A stretch of 64,000 nucleotides of DNA, from NCBI RefSeq assembly GCF_003054195.1, contig NZ_QBKP01000007.1, positions 186,001 through 250,000 of the forward strand, in the 5' to 3' direction. This document shows, piece after piece, positions 25,711 through 34,391 of this stretch (position 1 is its first letter; every line of letters begins with the position of its first letter). A program made the position numbers and the translations under genes. This DNA comes from Gemmobacter caeni. Its GTDB lineage: Bacteria; Pseudomonadota; Alphaproteobacteria; Rhodobacterales; Rhodobacteraceae. A model generated the notes under the pieces. The model was not told the origin of the DNA, made no database searches, and saw nothing but the letters and a program-made list of their open reading frames with translations.

Positions 25711-26763
25711 TCAGTTTTGCGATGTGCCGCGCCCGGTGACCCAGCGGGCGGGCAGCATGATCTCGCGCCCGGCCATCAGACCGGCGGGGCGAAAGACAAG
25801 GACGAGGATCATCGCAACGGCGATGATGATTTCCTGACTGCCGGGGGGCAGGGCGAAGGTGGCGGTGCCCAGGGTGAAGCCCTTCTCCAGCCGCACCAGC
25901 GCCTCCACCGCCAGCGACACTGCCAGCACGCCGATCACCGCGCCCGAAAGCGAGCCGATGCCGCCGACCACCAGCATGGCAAGCATGAGGAAGGTCAGGC
26001 TCAGGTAGAACCCGTCAGGATTGATGACACCGATGAAGTGCCCGGCCAGCGCCCCGCCCACGCCGCAGAAGAAAGCCGACAGCGTATAGGCCAGCAGGCG
26101 GTGGCGGTATTGGTCGATACCGGAGGCAGAGGCCGCCACCTCATCCTCGCGCGTGGCGCGCAGGGCGAGGCCTGAGGCAGAGGCGGCGTAAAGGCTTGCG
26201 GCAAGGATCGCGGCGATGGCCCAGCCAAGTGCCACCCAAGGGGTGACATAGCGCGCCAGCCCCACGACAGACGAAGTACCGCCGGTGACGGGCGTCCAGT
26301 TCGCCCAGATCGTGTTGACCATGGCAAGAAAGGCGAAAGTGGCGATGGAGGCGGCGATGCCCGAAAGGCGCAGGATGGCGGCCCCGGTCACCAGCGCCAG
26401 CGCGGCTGCCACCAGCCCGGCGGTCAGCGCGGCGGGCAGGACATGCCAGTGCGCCTCGGCCAGTGCGGGTGGCAGGCCGGGCAGCAGCGTCGCCTTCATC
26501 GCGGGGTTCAGCGTCGTCCAGGCCGAGACATAGGCGCCCACACAGGCAAAGGCGGCATGGCCAAAGCTGATGACCCCGGAATTGCCGGCGAAGATCCAGA
26601 ATCCTACGACCAGCGTGACCCGGATCAGGGTCTCTGACGCCATGCGTGCGGCGGCGCGGTCGCCGAGCGCAAGGGTCAGTGCCACGAAGGCCAGTAGCAG
26701 TAGCGCCAGCAGGATCGGTGTGGTGGTCGCCATGCGGCGGCGGATACGGTGTTGCGTGATCAT
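25711..26763 (-). CDS. livM: Branched-chain amino-acid-type ABC permease (LivM)
   Basis: A 350-residue polytopic membrane protein with the LivM signature: GNSGVISFGHAAFACVGAYVSAW near the N-terminus, an EDEVAASASGID cytoplasmic loop and VGGIGSLSGAVIGV towards the end. It pairs with LivH (26767) to form the membrane channel, powered by LivG and LivF. The first 30 residues include a basic stretch before the first helix. The spacing from livH is 3 bases, consistent with one operon. Confidence 0.92.
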   Translation of the reverse strand: MITQHRIRRRMATTTPILLALLLLAFVALTLALGDRAAARMASETLIRVTLVVGFWIFAGNSGVISFGHAAFACVGAYVSAWTTLNPAMKATLLPGLPPALAEAHWHVLPAALTAGLVAAALALVTGAAILRLSGIAASIATFAFLAMVNTIWANWTPVTGGTSSVVGLARYVTPWVALGWAIAAILAASLYAASASGLALRATREDEVAASASGIDQYRHRLLAYTLSAFFCGVGGALAGHFIGVINPDGFYLSLTFLMLAMLVVGGIGSLSGAVIGVLAVSLAVEALVRLEKGFTLGTATFALPPGSQEIIIAVAMILVLVFRPAGLMAGREIMLPARWVTGRGTSQN

Positions 26764-26766
26764 GGC

Positions 26767-27675
26767 TCAGACCCTTGGTTTGGCGTCGGCGGCGGCGAAC
26801 AGGCCCTGCGGGCGGAACAGCAGGACGACGATGACCAGCGCGTAAAGGAAGGCATCGCGGAACGGTCGCGCCGCATCGGGCAGACCGGCTTGCAGCAGGG
26901 CGGAGGCCGCGCCGATTGCCAGCCCTGCAGCCACGGCGCCGGGCAGGCTGCCCATGCCGCCAACCACGGTGGCGATGAAGGCGATCAGCATGATCTGCCC
27001 ACCCATCCGCACATCGGCGACCCCGGTCTGTGCCACCATGACCAGCGCGACCACTGCCGCCAGCGCCCCGGAAAGCGCGAAGGCACCCGAGATCACGCGG
27101 TTCGCCCGCACGCCCAGCAGTTGCGCCATGCCGAAATCTGCCGCTGCGGCGCGCATCTCCAGCCCGAGGCGCGAGCGTTTCAGCATCAGGCCAAGTGCGA
27201 GCAGGATGGCGATGACCGCCGCAATGACGATCAGTTGCAGCAAGGGCACCTCGGCCGGGCCAATGCGCACCGGGGCGCCCAGCCCGGCCCAGAGGCTGAT
27301 CGCCTTGGGCCGCCCGCCATAAAGCACCAGCAAGAAGTTTTGCAGCGCCACGCCAAGCGCGAAACTGCCCACCATCAACGCCACGGGCGAGGCATTGCGC
27401 AGCGGCCGGAACACCAGCGCTTCGGCTGCCACGGCAAGCCCCGCGCCGAAGCCAAGGATCGCCAGGATCAGCAGCGGCGTGGGCAACAGGCCCAGCCCCA
27501 GCGCCGCCACCGCATCGGTGGAGGGCAGGATCAGCGCGAAGACCGCGCAGGCGATGAACTGGCCATGGGCAAAGTTCACCAGCTTCATCACGCCGAAGAT
27601 CAGCGCGATCCCCAGCGCCGCAATGGCATAGATACCGCCCAGTGACAGGGCGTCGAACAGAAGTTGCAGGCTCAT
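26767..27675 (-). CDS. livH: Branched-chain amino-acid-type ABC permease (LivH)
   Basis: This 302-residue membrane protein opens with the standard LivH N-terminus (LGGIYAIAALGIALIFGVMKLVNFAHGQF in outline, residues 11-39). It ends with VGGMGSLPGAVAAGLAIG, the conserved cytoplasmic coupling segment. I chose the ATG at 27675 because it overlaps the livF stop by 4 bases and begins just before the first helix; a longer frame reading into livF is an artefact of overlap. It partners LivM. Confidence 0.92.
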   Translation of the reverse strand: MSLQLLFDALSLGGIYAIAALGIALIFGVMKLVNFAHGQFIACAVFALILPSTDAVAALGLGLLPTPLLILAILGFGAGLAVAAEALVFRPLRNASPVALMVGSFALGVALQNFLLVLYGGRPKAISLWAGLGAPVRIGPAEVPLLQLIVIAAVIAILLALGLMLKRSRLGLEMRAAAADFGMAQLLGVRANRVISGAFALSGALAAVVALVMVAQTGVADVRMGGQIMLIAFIATVVGGMGSLPGAVAAGLAIGAASALLQAGLPDAARPFRDAFLYALVIVVLLFRPQGLFAAADAKPRV

Positions 27676-28394
27676 GCCGGGTCTCCGAAATAGGCTTCCG
27701 ACAGCAGGTCGGCGGCGGCGAAACCGGCGGCATCGCCATCGGCGACGATGCGTCCGCCACGCATCAGGATCATGCGCCCGCCCACCCGCGCGGCGCGGGT
27801 CGAGGATTGTTCGACGATCACCAGCGTCAGCCCGCGCAGGGCTTGCAGGCTGCACAGCCGGTCATAGACCTCGTCCACCACCTTGGGCGCGAGGCCGAGC
27901 GAGGGTTCATCAACCAGCATGACCTTGGGGTTGGTCATCAGCGCGCGGGCGATGGCCAGCATCTGTTGCTGGCCGCCCGACAGCGCGCCCGCCGGGGCCT
28001 GGGCGCGGGTACGCAGGATGGGAAAGGCGGTAAAGGCCGTCTCCAGATCGTCGGCGACAGCGGCCCGGTCACGGCGGATGCCGGTGCCGACCATCAGGTT
28101 CTCCTGCACGGTCAGCCCGCCAAAGATACGCCGCCCCTCCGGCACCATCGACAGCCCGCGCCGCGCGATGCGTTCGGGGCCAAGGCCGGAAAGGATGTCG
28201 CCATCCATCTCGATCCGGCCATGCGCCGCAGGCACCGCGCCCGAGATCGCGCCCAGAAGCGAGGATTTGCCCGCACCATTGGGGCCGGAAATGAACAGCC
28301 GCTCCCCTTCGGCCACGGTGAAGGACAGATCGGAAATCGCGGTCAGCTTGCCGTAGCGCACCGCAAGGTCATGGATGCCCAGCTTCGCCATCAT
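27672..28394 (-). CDS. livF: Branched-chain amino-acid-type ABC ATPase (LivF)
   Basis: A 240-residue ATPase with Walker A GPNGAGKSSL, the signature LSGGQQQMLAIARAL and Walker B VMLVDEPSLGLAP followed by the switch region. The short form without extra C-terminal insert and the LSGGQQQ signature identify LivF rather than LivG. Two consecutive ATG codons (28394 and 28391) are available for initiation. It overlaps the livG stop by 4 bases and the livH start by 4 bases. Confidence 0.93.
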   Translation of the reverse strand: MMAKLGIHDLAVRYGKLTAISDLSFTVAEGERLFISGPNGAGKSSLLGAISGAVPAAHGRIEMDGDILSGLGPERIARRGLSMVPEGRRIFGGLTVQENLMVGTGIRRDRAAVADDLETAFTAFPILRTRAQAPAGALSGGQQQMLAIARALMTNPKVMLVDEPSLGLAPKVVDEVYDRLCSLQALRGLTLVIVEQSSTRAARVGGRMILMRGGRIVADGDAAGFAAADLLSEAYFGDPA

Positions 28395-29119
28395 GCGGCC
28401 TCCGCCTGGTCGGCGCCGAAATAGGCTTCGCGCACGGCAGCAGATCCAAGGATTGTGGCACGGTCGCCCTGTTCGATGACGCGCCCGCCATCCAGCACGA
28501 CAACATGCGCACAGACCGACAGCACGAGGCCGACATTGTGTTCAATGAGCAGGCAGCCGATGCCCTTTTCCGTGGCGATGCGGCGGATCAGGCCGGCCAG
28601 ATCGGCGGCCTCTTTTTCCGACATACCGGCGGCGGGTTCATCCAGCAGCAGGTAATCCGGGTTTCCGATCAGCGCGCGGGCAATGGCGATGCGGCGCTCG
28701 TCGGTATAGGGCAGGCCGGCGGCGGGGCGGCTTTCCAGCGCCTCCAGCCCCATCCAGTGCAGCACTTCTGCCGCTGCCTGTTCCGCCGCCGCGCGGCGCA
28801 TGCCAAGTCCCACGCCGGTGCAGGCGAGATTATCGAGCACATCAAGGCCCCCGAACAGCCGCCCGGCCTGAAAGGTGCGCGCCACGCCCGCGCGGCGAAA
28901 GCCATGGGCGGGCAGGCGCGACATGTCGCGCCCTTCCAGCACCACCCGGCCGGTGTCCGGACGCTGGAAGCCGGTGAGCGTGTTGACACAGGTCGTCTTG
29001 CCCGCCCCGTTCGGCCCGATCAGCCCGGTAACTTGTCCGGGCGCAATGGCAAGGCTGACCTCGGTCAGCGCCCGGAAGCCGCCGAAGGCGACCCCCACCT
29101 GTTCCAGCGTCAGGGTCAT
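28391..29119 (-). CDS. livG: Branched-chain amino-acid-type ABC ATPase (LivG)
   Basis: The 242-residue ATPase has Walker A GPNGAGKTTCVN, the LivG-type GFQRPDTGRV stretch, and Walker B YLLLDEPAAGMSEKEA with the typical AAGM/L continuation. Its signature motif is unusual: LPYTDERRIAIARAL replaces the normal LSYGxQRRLEIARAL, losing the central SxG. It still has a complete partner site in LivF. It starts 1 base after the hydantoinase A stop, so importer and enzyme are translated as one unit. Confidence 0.9.
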   Translation of the reverse strand: MTLTLEQVGVAFGGFRALTEVSLAIAPGQVTGLIGPNGAGKTTCVNTLTGFQRPDTGRVVLEGRDMSRLPAHGFRRAGVARTFQAGRLFGGLDVLDNLACTGVGLGMRRAAAEQAAAEVLHWMGLEALESRPAAGLPYTDERRIAIARALIGNPDYLLLDEPAAGMSEKEAADLAGLIRRIATEKGIGCLLIEHNVGLVLSVCAHVVVLDGGRVIEQGDRATILGSAAVREAYFGADQAEAA

Positions 29120-29120
29120 C

Positions 29121-31241
29121 TCAGGCGACCTCGGTCGCGCGCTGCGGCTGTGCCGCGCCGGTCTGGGTTGCCAGCGTCAGAACGTAAACGCCAGAGGCAT
29201 CCAGCTCCGCCAGCCAGCCGGGTTCGATCACGATGGTGGTCGTGACCTCCTGAATGACAGCCGGGCCGGTGATGCGGTCGCCCGCGCCCAGTGCCGCACC
29301 GTCATAGACGGGGGTTTCATGCGCGATGCCGTCGGCGTTGAAGATCATCTCGCGCGTGCCCTTCAGTGCCGAATGCGCGCCCTTGCCGGGGACGACGGTC
29401 ATGCGGCCGGGCTTGTCCACCGCGCCGGTGATCGCGCTTTCGACATTGACCACCTCGACGGCGCTGTTCGGCTCGGCATAAGTGTAAAGCTCTTCATGCC
29501 GGGCGTGGAAGGCGGCCTTCAGACGTTCCAGCGCGGCCTCGGTCACCTCGAACGGGTCGACGTCCACGGTGCATTCATGCACCTGCCCGACATAACGCAT
29601 GTCGAGGCTGCGGCGGATGCTGATCGTGTCATCGGTGAAGCCATCGGCCATCAGATCGGCACGGCCGCGTGCCTCCAGCCCGTTGAACAGGCCGTTCAGC
29701 TTTGCGGCGGATTCGGCGCCTTCCAGACGGGCGGCGGCGGGGGCCATGTAGTTGTATTTCACATCGGAAATGATCTGCCCAAAGGCGCAAAGCCCCGAGG
29801 CCAGCTTCGAGATCAGCACCTTGCGGGTGCCCATCTCGCGTGCCAGCGCCGTGATATGCGCCGCCGTCGCGCCGCCCGCGCAGTTCAGCACGAAATCGCG
29901 CGGATCATAGCCCCGCTCGACCGAGACGCGGCGGATCGCGTTCACCATGTTGTTGTTGACGATGGTGAACATGCCATAGGCGGCCTTTTCCACGCTGATG
30001 CCCAGCGGATCGGCCAGATGGGTCTTGATCGCGGCGCGTGCCTTTTCGACGTTCAGGGGCAGGCGGCCCCCCACCAGACCATCGGGGTTCAGATAGCCCA
30101 GCACCAGATTGGCATCGGTGGTGGTGGGTTTCTCGCCGCCTTGGTCATAACAGGCCGGGCCGGGTTCGGACCCCGCCGATTGCGGCCCCATCTGCATCAG
30201 GCCCATGCTGTCGATCCAGCCGATGGAGCCGCCGCCCGCGCCCAGCGTTTCGACCTGGATCATCGGAATACCGATGCGATAGCGCAGGAAATCGACGTTT
30301 TTCGACACATTCGCGCGGCCATCGCGGGTCAGCGTGATGTCGAACGAGGTGCCGCCCATGTCGACGGTGATGATGTCCTTCATGCCCCAGGGCTGGCCGA
30401 GCCACAGCGCGGCCTGCGGTGCCGAGGCGGGGCCGGAATTGATGGCATAGACCGACTGGTCCGACACAACCTTGCCGAGCGCCAGCCCACCGTTCGACTG
30501 GAAGTAGCGCACGGGATGGCGGGCGCCGAGGCTGCGGAAATAGGCGTCCACTGCCTCGACATAGCGTTGCAGGATCGGGGCGAGATAGGCATTCACGATG
30601 GCGGTGGAGGTGCGGGTATATTCGCGCACCTGCGGGTAAAGCTGGCTGCCCACGGTCAGCCGGACATCCGGCATCATCTCGCGCACGATTTCTGCGGCGC
30701 GGTTTTCATGTTCGGGGTGCAGCACCGACCAGACAAAGCTGATGGCGACGGATTCGACGCCCTCGCGCAGGAAATGCCGGCAGGCCTCGCGCACGTCATC
30801 CTCGTTCAGGGGGGTGTGGACCTGGCCGTTCGACAGCACCCGTTCACCGACGCCCCGGCGCAGATAGCGCGGCACCAGCATGGTGGCGGGCGGATAGTCG
30901 GGGTCGTAGCGATAGCCGTCTTCCTTGTGGCCAAGACGGATCTCGATGCTGTCTTCATGGCCGCGTGTGGCGATCAGGCCGGTCTTGGCGCCGTTATGGG
31001 TGATCAGCGCGTTCAGCCCGACCGTGGTGCCGTTGATGCAGAGATCGGCGTTGGAGACGATGGTTTCGGGGGAAAGCCCGGTTTCCTCTTCGATCAGGGC
31101 GAGGCCGTTGCGGATGGCGGCGGTCGGGTCGTTGGGGGTGGAGAGCGCCTTGAAGATGCGCACGCCGCCCTTGCGATCGGCGAGGATGAAATCGGTGAAG
31201 GTGCCGCCGGCGTCGATGCCGAGACGATACTGGTTCTGCAT
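29121..31241 (-). CDS. Hydantoinase/oxoprolinase family subunit A (ATP-dependent amidase or carboxylase type)
   Basis: A 706-residue ASKHA-fold protein of the HyuA/acetone carboxylase beta group. The N-terminal phosphate loop reads RLGIDAGGTFTDFIL (residues 6-20), the second motif TVDMGGTSFDITL, and later come LGAGGGSIGWID and a FVLNCAGGATAAHITALA region. Relatives include N-methylhydantoinase, 5-oxoprolinase, caprolactamase and acetophenone carboxylase alpha/beta chains, all ATP-dependent. Sequence alone cannot choose among these substrates. It forms a complex with subunit B (31331) and is co-transcribed with livGFHM and a binding protein. Confidence 0.9.
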   Translation of the reverse strand: MQNQYRLGIDAGGTFTDFILADRKGGVRIFKALSTPNDPTAAIRNGLALIEEETGLSPETIVSNADLCINGTTVGLNALITHNGAKTGLIATRGHEDSIEIRLGHKEDGYRYDPDYPPATMLVPRYLRRGVGERVLSNGQVHTPLNEDDVREACRHFLREGVESVAISFVWSVLHPEHENRAAEIVREMMPDVRLTVGSQLYPQVREYTRTSTAIVNAYLAPILQRYVEAVDAYFRSLGARHPVRYFQSNGGLALGKVVSDQSVYAINSGPASAPQAALWLGQPWGMKDIITVDMGGTSFDITLTRDGRANVSKNVDFLRYRIGIPMIQVETLGAGGGSIGWIDSMGLMQMGPQSAGSEPGPACYDQGGEKPTTTDANLVLGYLNPDGLVGGRLPLNVEKARAAIKTHLADPLGISVEKAAYGMFTIVNNNMVNAIRRVSVERGYDPRDFVLNCAGGATAAHITALAREMGTRKVLISKLASGLCAFGQIISDVKYNYMAPAAARLEGAESAAKLNGLFNGLEARGRADLMADGFTDDTISIRRSLDMRYVGQVHECTVDVDPFEVTEAALERLKAAFHARHEELYTYAEPNSAVEVVNVESAITGAVDKPGRMTVVPGKGAHSALKGTREMIFNADGIAHETPVYDGAALGAGDRITGPAVIQEVTTTIVIEPGWLAELDASGVYVLTLATQTGAAQPQRATEVA

Positions 31242-31274
31242 GGGTTGCGGTCCTTTGGGATGGTGGGGCCGGAC

Positions 31275-31293
31275 GGGGGGCTGTCTGCCCCCC
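31275..31293. repeat. GC hairpin and AT-rich box resembling a dispersed Rhodobacterales intergenic element
   Basis: In the 89-base gap between the B and A subunit genes, six G (31275-31280) face six C (31288-31293) across a 7-base loop. The hairpin is followed by CCCCCCGAGGATATTTTT at about 31297-31314. From memory, this combination of a C/G hairpin plus GAGGATATTTT recurs in intergenic spaces of Rhodobacteraceae genomes. I see only one copy here. It may attenuate or stabilise the mRNA between the two cistrons. Confidence 0.4.
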
Positions 31294-31330
31294 GAACCCC
31301 CCGAGGATATTTTTCGACAGAAAATGGGGA

Positions 31331-33079
31331 TCAGGCGGCGCGGAGTTTCGCGGTGGCGGCGTGATCGACGCTCAGGCTGTCGCGGTCGGTGATGACGACG
31401 CCATAGTCGAGGCGGGCGCCTTCGAGGCTGACGAGGCCGTTGCGCACGTCTTCGACCACCTTCTGGATGTCGCGTTCGAACGGGTTGCCGTAACCGCCGC
31501 CGCCGGGGTTCTTGTTGGCGGCGCGTTCGCCGGGCTGGATCGTCTCAATCACGTTTTCGGTGATGATCCGGGTCTGCCCGTTGCGTGTGACCTCCAGCCG
31601 TCCAACCTTGGGCTGGATCAGCGCCGATTTCGCGCCGGCGGCACCCATGGCGGGGATGCGGCGGCCTTCGCCGAAGGTGACGAGCGTCATGGGCGTGTCC
31701 ATCGGCTCCACCTCCCAGCAGGTGCCGGAGCCGCCGCGGTTCTTTCCCGCGCCGCCCGAATCTTCCATCAGCCCATAGCGGTGAATGATGATCGGGTAGC
31801 TGTGTTCCAGCATCTCGATGTCGCCGCTGGTCAGCGCGCCGAAGCAGCATTCCGGGCCGCAGGCATGCCAGCCATCCTGTGCGGCCGTGGCTCCCGCGCC
31901 CGAGATGATCGAGGCCAGCACCATGGTCACATATTCCTCGTCATGGCGCTTGTCCCAGCCTGCGATGTTGCAGCCATTGGCATGGCCCCAAGAGGCCGAG
32001 ACCTTGGCGGGCGCTGCCTGTTCAAAGGCAAGCCGCACGGCGTCGGTCAGGGTTTCCATCGGCGTGGTGGTGCAGTTCATGTGCGGAGCAGGGGATTTTG
32101 CGTTGCACAGCGTGCCCTTCGGCCCCATGTCGGTGGTGACACAGCGATAGAGCCCCTCGTTATAGGGTGGCGGCAGTTGGGCAAACATCATCAGCCCGAG
32201 ATAAACGCCGGAATGGCTGTTCCCTTCGTAGCTGTTGATGAAATAGGGCACCTGCGGCGGCGAGGCGATCTCGATATGACAGGCATCGCCCTTGATGGTG
32301 ACGGTGGCGGTGATGTCGAAATCGCCGAAGCCGTGACCGGCATCCTCAAGGATCGCGGTGCCGGTATAGGTGCCGTCGGGCACGCCCGCGATCAGCTTGC
32401 GCATATGCGCCTCGGCCATGTCGAGCAGTTCGGCGATGCAGTCCTGCACCACGTCTTTGCCGTATTTCTTCATCAGGTTGATGAGGTTGCGCGCGCCCAC
32501 CTGACAGGCGCCGATCAGCGCGTTGAAGTCGCCCTCCTGGTCGCGGCGTGCGCGCATGTTGGTCAGGAGCAGGTTCATCACGTCATGGCGCGGCTTGCCC
32601 TTGTCCCACAGTTTCACCGGCGGGATGCGCAGGCCTTCGGCGAAGATCTCGGTCGCATTGGGGTTGTAGCCCGCCGGAACCGGGCCACCGATATCGGTCA
32701 GGTGGCCCTTGCAGACGGTCCAGAATACCAGCTCACCTTCATAGAACACCGGGTAATACATGCAGGTGTCGATGATATGCGAACCGCCATAGGCCGGATC
32801 GTTGTGCAGGATCAGGTCACCCTCGTGGATCTCGCCCTCGAAGAACTTCGCCACCGATTTCATCGCGGGGATCAGCGAGCCGAGGTGGATCGGGATGTCC
32901 TGTCCTTGCAGGATCATCTCGGGCGTGTGGTTGAACAGCGCCGTCGAATAATCATGCGCGAGGTTGAAGACAGAGCTGCGCGCCGTCTGTTCCAGCGTCA
33001 GGGTCATTTCGCGCTGGGTGGTTTCCAGCACACCGCGCACCACCGAAAGGGTGATCGGGTCCACGTTGCGTTTGGTCAT
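31331..33079 (-). CDS. Hydantoinase/oxoprolinase family subunit B
   Basis: The 582-residue protein has the HyuB (N-methylhydantoinase B/acetone carboxylase alpha) pattern. It opens VDPITLSVVRGVLETTQREM and continues with HNDPAYGGSHIIDT (probable metal/active-site region), a GGSGTCWEVEPMD stretch, and the C-terminal Gly-rich NPGGGGYGNPFERD that typifies the family. I start it at 33079, where the family N-terminus begins; the open frame upstream runs into the regulatory region. It is the first gene of the seven-gene operon and is divergent from the AraC regulator. Confidence 0.9.
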   Translation of the reverse strand: MTKRNVDPITLSVVRGVLETTQREMTLTLEQTARSSVFNLAHDYSTALFNHTPEMILQGQDIPIHLGSLIPAMKSVAKFFEGEIHEGDLILHNDPAYGGSHIIDTCMYYPVFYEGELVFWTVCKGHLTDIGGPVPAGYNPNATEIFAEGLRIPPVKLWDKGKPRHDVMNLLLTNMRARRDQEGDFNALIGACQVGARNLINLMKKYGKDVVQDCIAELLDMAEAHMRKLIAGVPDGTYTGTAILEDAGHGFGDFDITATVTIKGDACHIEIASPPQVPYFINSYEGNSHSGVYLGLMMFAQLPPPYNEGLYRCVTTDMGPKGTLCNAKSPAPHMNCTTTPMETLTDAVRLAFEQAAPAKVSASWGHANGCNIAGWDKRHDEEYVTMVLASIISGAGATAAQDGWHACGPECCFGALTSGDIEMLEHSYPIIIHRYGLMEDSGGAGKNRGGSGTCWEVEPMDTPMTLVTFGEGRRIPAMGAAGAKSALIQPKVGRLEVTRNGQTRIITENVIETIQPGERAANKNPGGGGYGNPFERDIQKVVEDVRNGLVSLEGARLDYGVVITDRDSLSVDHAATAKLRAA

Positions 33080-33386
33080 GTCGGTCCTTCCCGTTGGGAA
33101 GCAGCCACGAAAACAGGCACGCCGGGGGCGCGGTTGTCCTTCTCCCTGTTTCCGGGCCGCTCGCCGGCCTCTCAAGATGGCAGACAGGATGACGCGGGAC
33201 GCGGCCACGATCTTGCAGACCGGCGCGGGATCATTTGCAAACCGGCGCAGGGATGGGCAGGGCCTTGACGCCCTGCGCATGACCCTTTGTCATTCCGTGC
33301 AGGCCGGGCGCGTCGCCGCGAAATTTTCTTGAACGGAAGGGCGTTCGTGGTTAGCGATTCTTGCAGGCCCTCCGGGGGAGATCGCC
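33080..33386. other. Divergent regulatory region between hydantoinase operon and AraC gene
   Basis: This 307-base stretch has no convincing gene. It holds the promoters for two divergent transcripts, a tandem direct repeat at 33213-33254 (annotated separately) and two looser TGCAGGCC-type copies near 33298 and 33361. The segment around 33330 (AAATTTTCTTGAAC) is the most AT-rich and may hold the promoter of the AraC gene. Confidence 0.5.
33213..33254. repeat. Tandem direct repeat with 22-bp period, candidate AraC operator
   Basis: TTGCAGACCGGCGCGGGAT (33213-33231) is repeated as TTGCAAACCGGCGCAGGGAT (33235-33254). The start-to-start distance is 22 bp, two helical turns. Direct repeats of this size and spacing are the usual binding arrangement for two AraC-family monomers next to the -35 box. 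The element lies about 135 bases upstream of the hydantoinase B start. Confidence 0.65.
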
Positions 33387-34340
33387 ATGGACATCACTGC
33401 CCACAGCACGGCCCTGACGGCCCCCGCGCAGCGGGCGGCGCACTGGAACCGTGTCATTGCCGAGACCTATTTTCCGCTGCATCTGACCTATCGGGATGCG
33501 CGCAGCTTCACCGGCACGCTGGAGCGGCGCGAGATGGGGCAGGTGTCCCTGTCGCGGCTTTGCACGGAACCCCTGCAATACGAACGCCTGCCCGACCACA
33601 TCTCGCATACGCGGGAGGAGGAATATCTGGTCACCATTCCGCGCCGCAGCCCGGTGGAGTTTCATCAGCTTGGCCGTCAGGTGCGCTGTGATCCCGGCGG
33701 GTTTATCCTGGAACGCGGGGACGAACCCTATCGGTTCTCCTATGGCGCTGCGAACGAACTGACGGTGCTGAAAATCTCGAAGCGCATGCTGGCGGAAAAG
33801 CTGCGCGACCCGGATCGGTTCTGCGCGCGCATCATAGACGCGGGCAGTGGCCTGCCCGCGCTGTTTTCGGCGATGATGGGGCAGCTGCAGGTACTGCCGG
33901 AAACCGAGGCGCGGGCGGCGGCCATTCTGGGGCGGCAGACGGTCGAGGTGCTGGCGCTGGCGCTGGAGGGCAATACCGAAGATGGCGAGGCGGGCGTGCG
34001 CACCGCCGTGCGGGCGGGTCATCTGCGGCGGGCAGAGCATGTCATCCGGCAGAACCTGTCAAACACCGCCCTGTCACCGGAATATGTGGCCGATGCCTGC
34101 GGCATCTCCAAACGCTATCTGCACGAACTGTTCAGCGATACCAACAAGACCGTCTCGCAATTCATCCGCGAGGAACGGCTGATCGCGGCGCGGGATGTGA
34201 TCGGCGCCTCGCGGCATCTGCCAATGGCCGAGATTGCCTATCGCTTCGGCTTCTCCGATCAGGCGCAGTTCTCGCGGCTGTTCAAGGCGTTGTTCGGCCT
34301 GACCCCGACCGACTGGCGCAGGCAGGCTGGCGATGCTTGA
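33387..34340 (+). CDS. AraC-family transcriptional regulator
   Basis: A 317-residue regulator. The N-terminal AraC_binding_2-type sensor has TYRDARSFTGTLERREMGQVSLSRL in outline and a PRRSPVEFHQLGRQ stretch. The C-terminal double-HTH region carries LSPEYVADACGISKRYLHELF and IAYRFGFSDQAQFSRLFKALFGLTP, the standard AraC signature. It is divergent from the hydantoinase/Liv operon and is its probable activator through the repeat at 33213-33254. A GGGGGAG ribosome-binding site precedes the ATG. Confidence 0.92.
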   Translation: MDITAHSTALTAPAQRAAHWNRVIAETYFPLHLTYRDARSFTGTLERREMGQVSLSRLCTEPLQYERLPDHISHTREEEYLVTIPRRSPVEFHQLGRQVRCDPGGFILERGDEPYRFSYGAANELTVLKISKRMLAEKLRDPDRFCARIIDAGSGLPALFSAMMGQLQVLPETEARAAAILGRQTVEVLALALEGNTEDGEAGVRTAVRAGHLRRAEHVIRQNLSNTALSPEYVADACGISKRYLHELFSDTNKTVSQFIREERLIAARDVIGASRHLPMAEIAYRFGFSDQAQFSRLFKALFGLTPTDWRRQAGDA

Positions 34341-34391
34341 CAGGCGGGCCGGGTGCTGCGCAGCCTGACCCCGCGAACAGGAGGGGGCGCC

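Noticed and set aside
33213-33312. Possible CRISPR-like repeats upstream of the AraC gene
   Set aside because: There are only two good copies with no spacer of uniform length, no cas gene, and position and spacing that suit an AraC operator.
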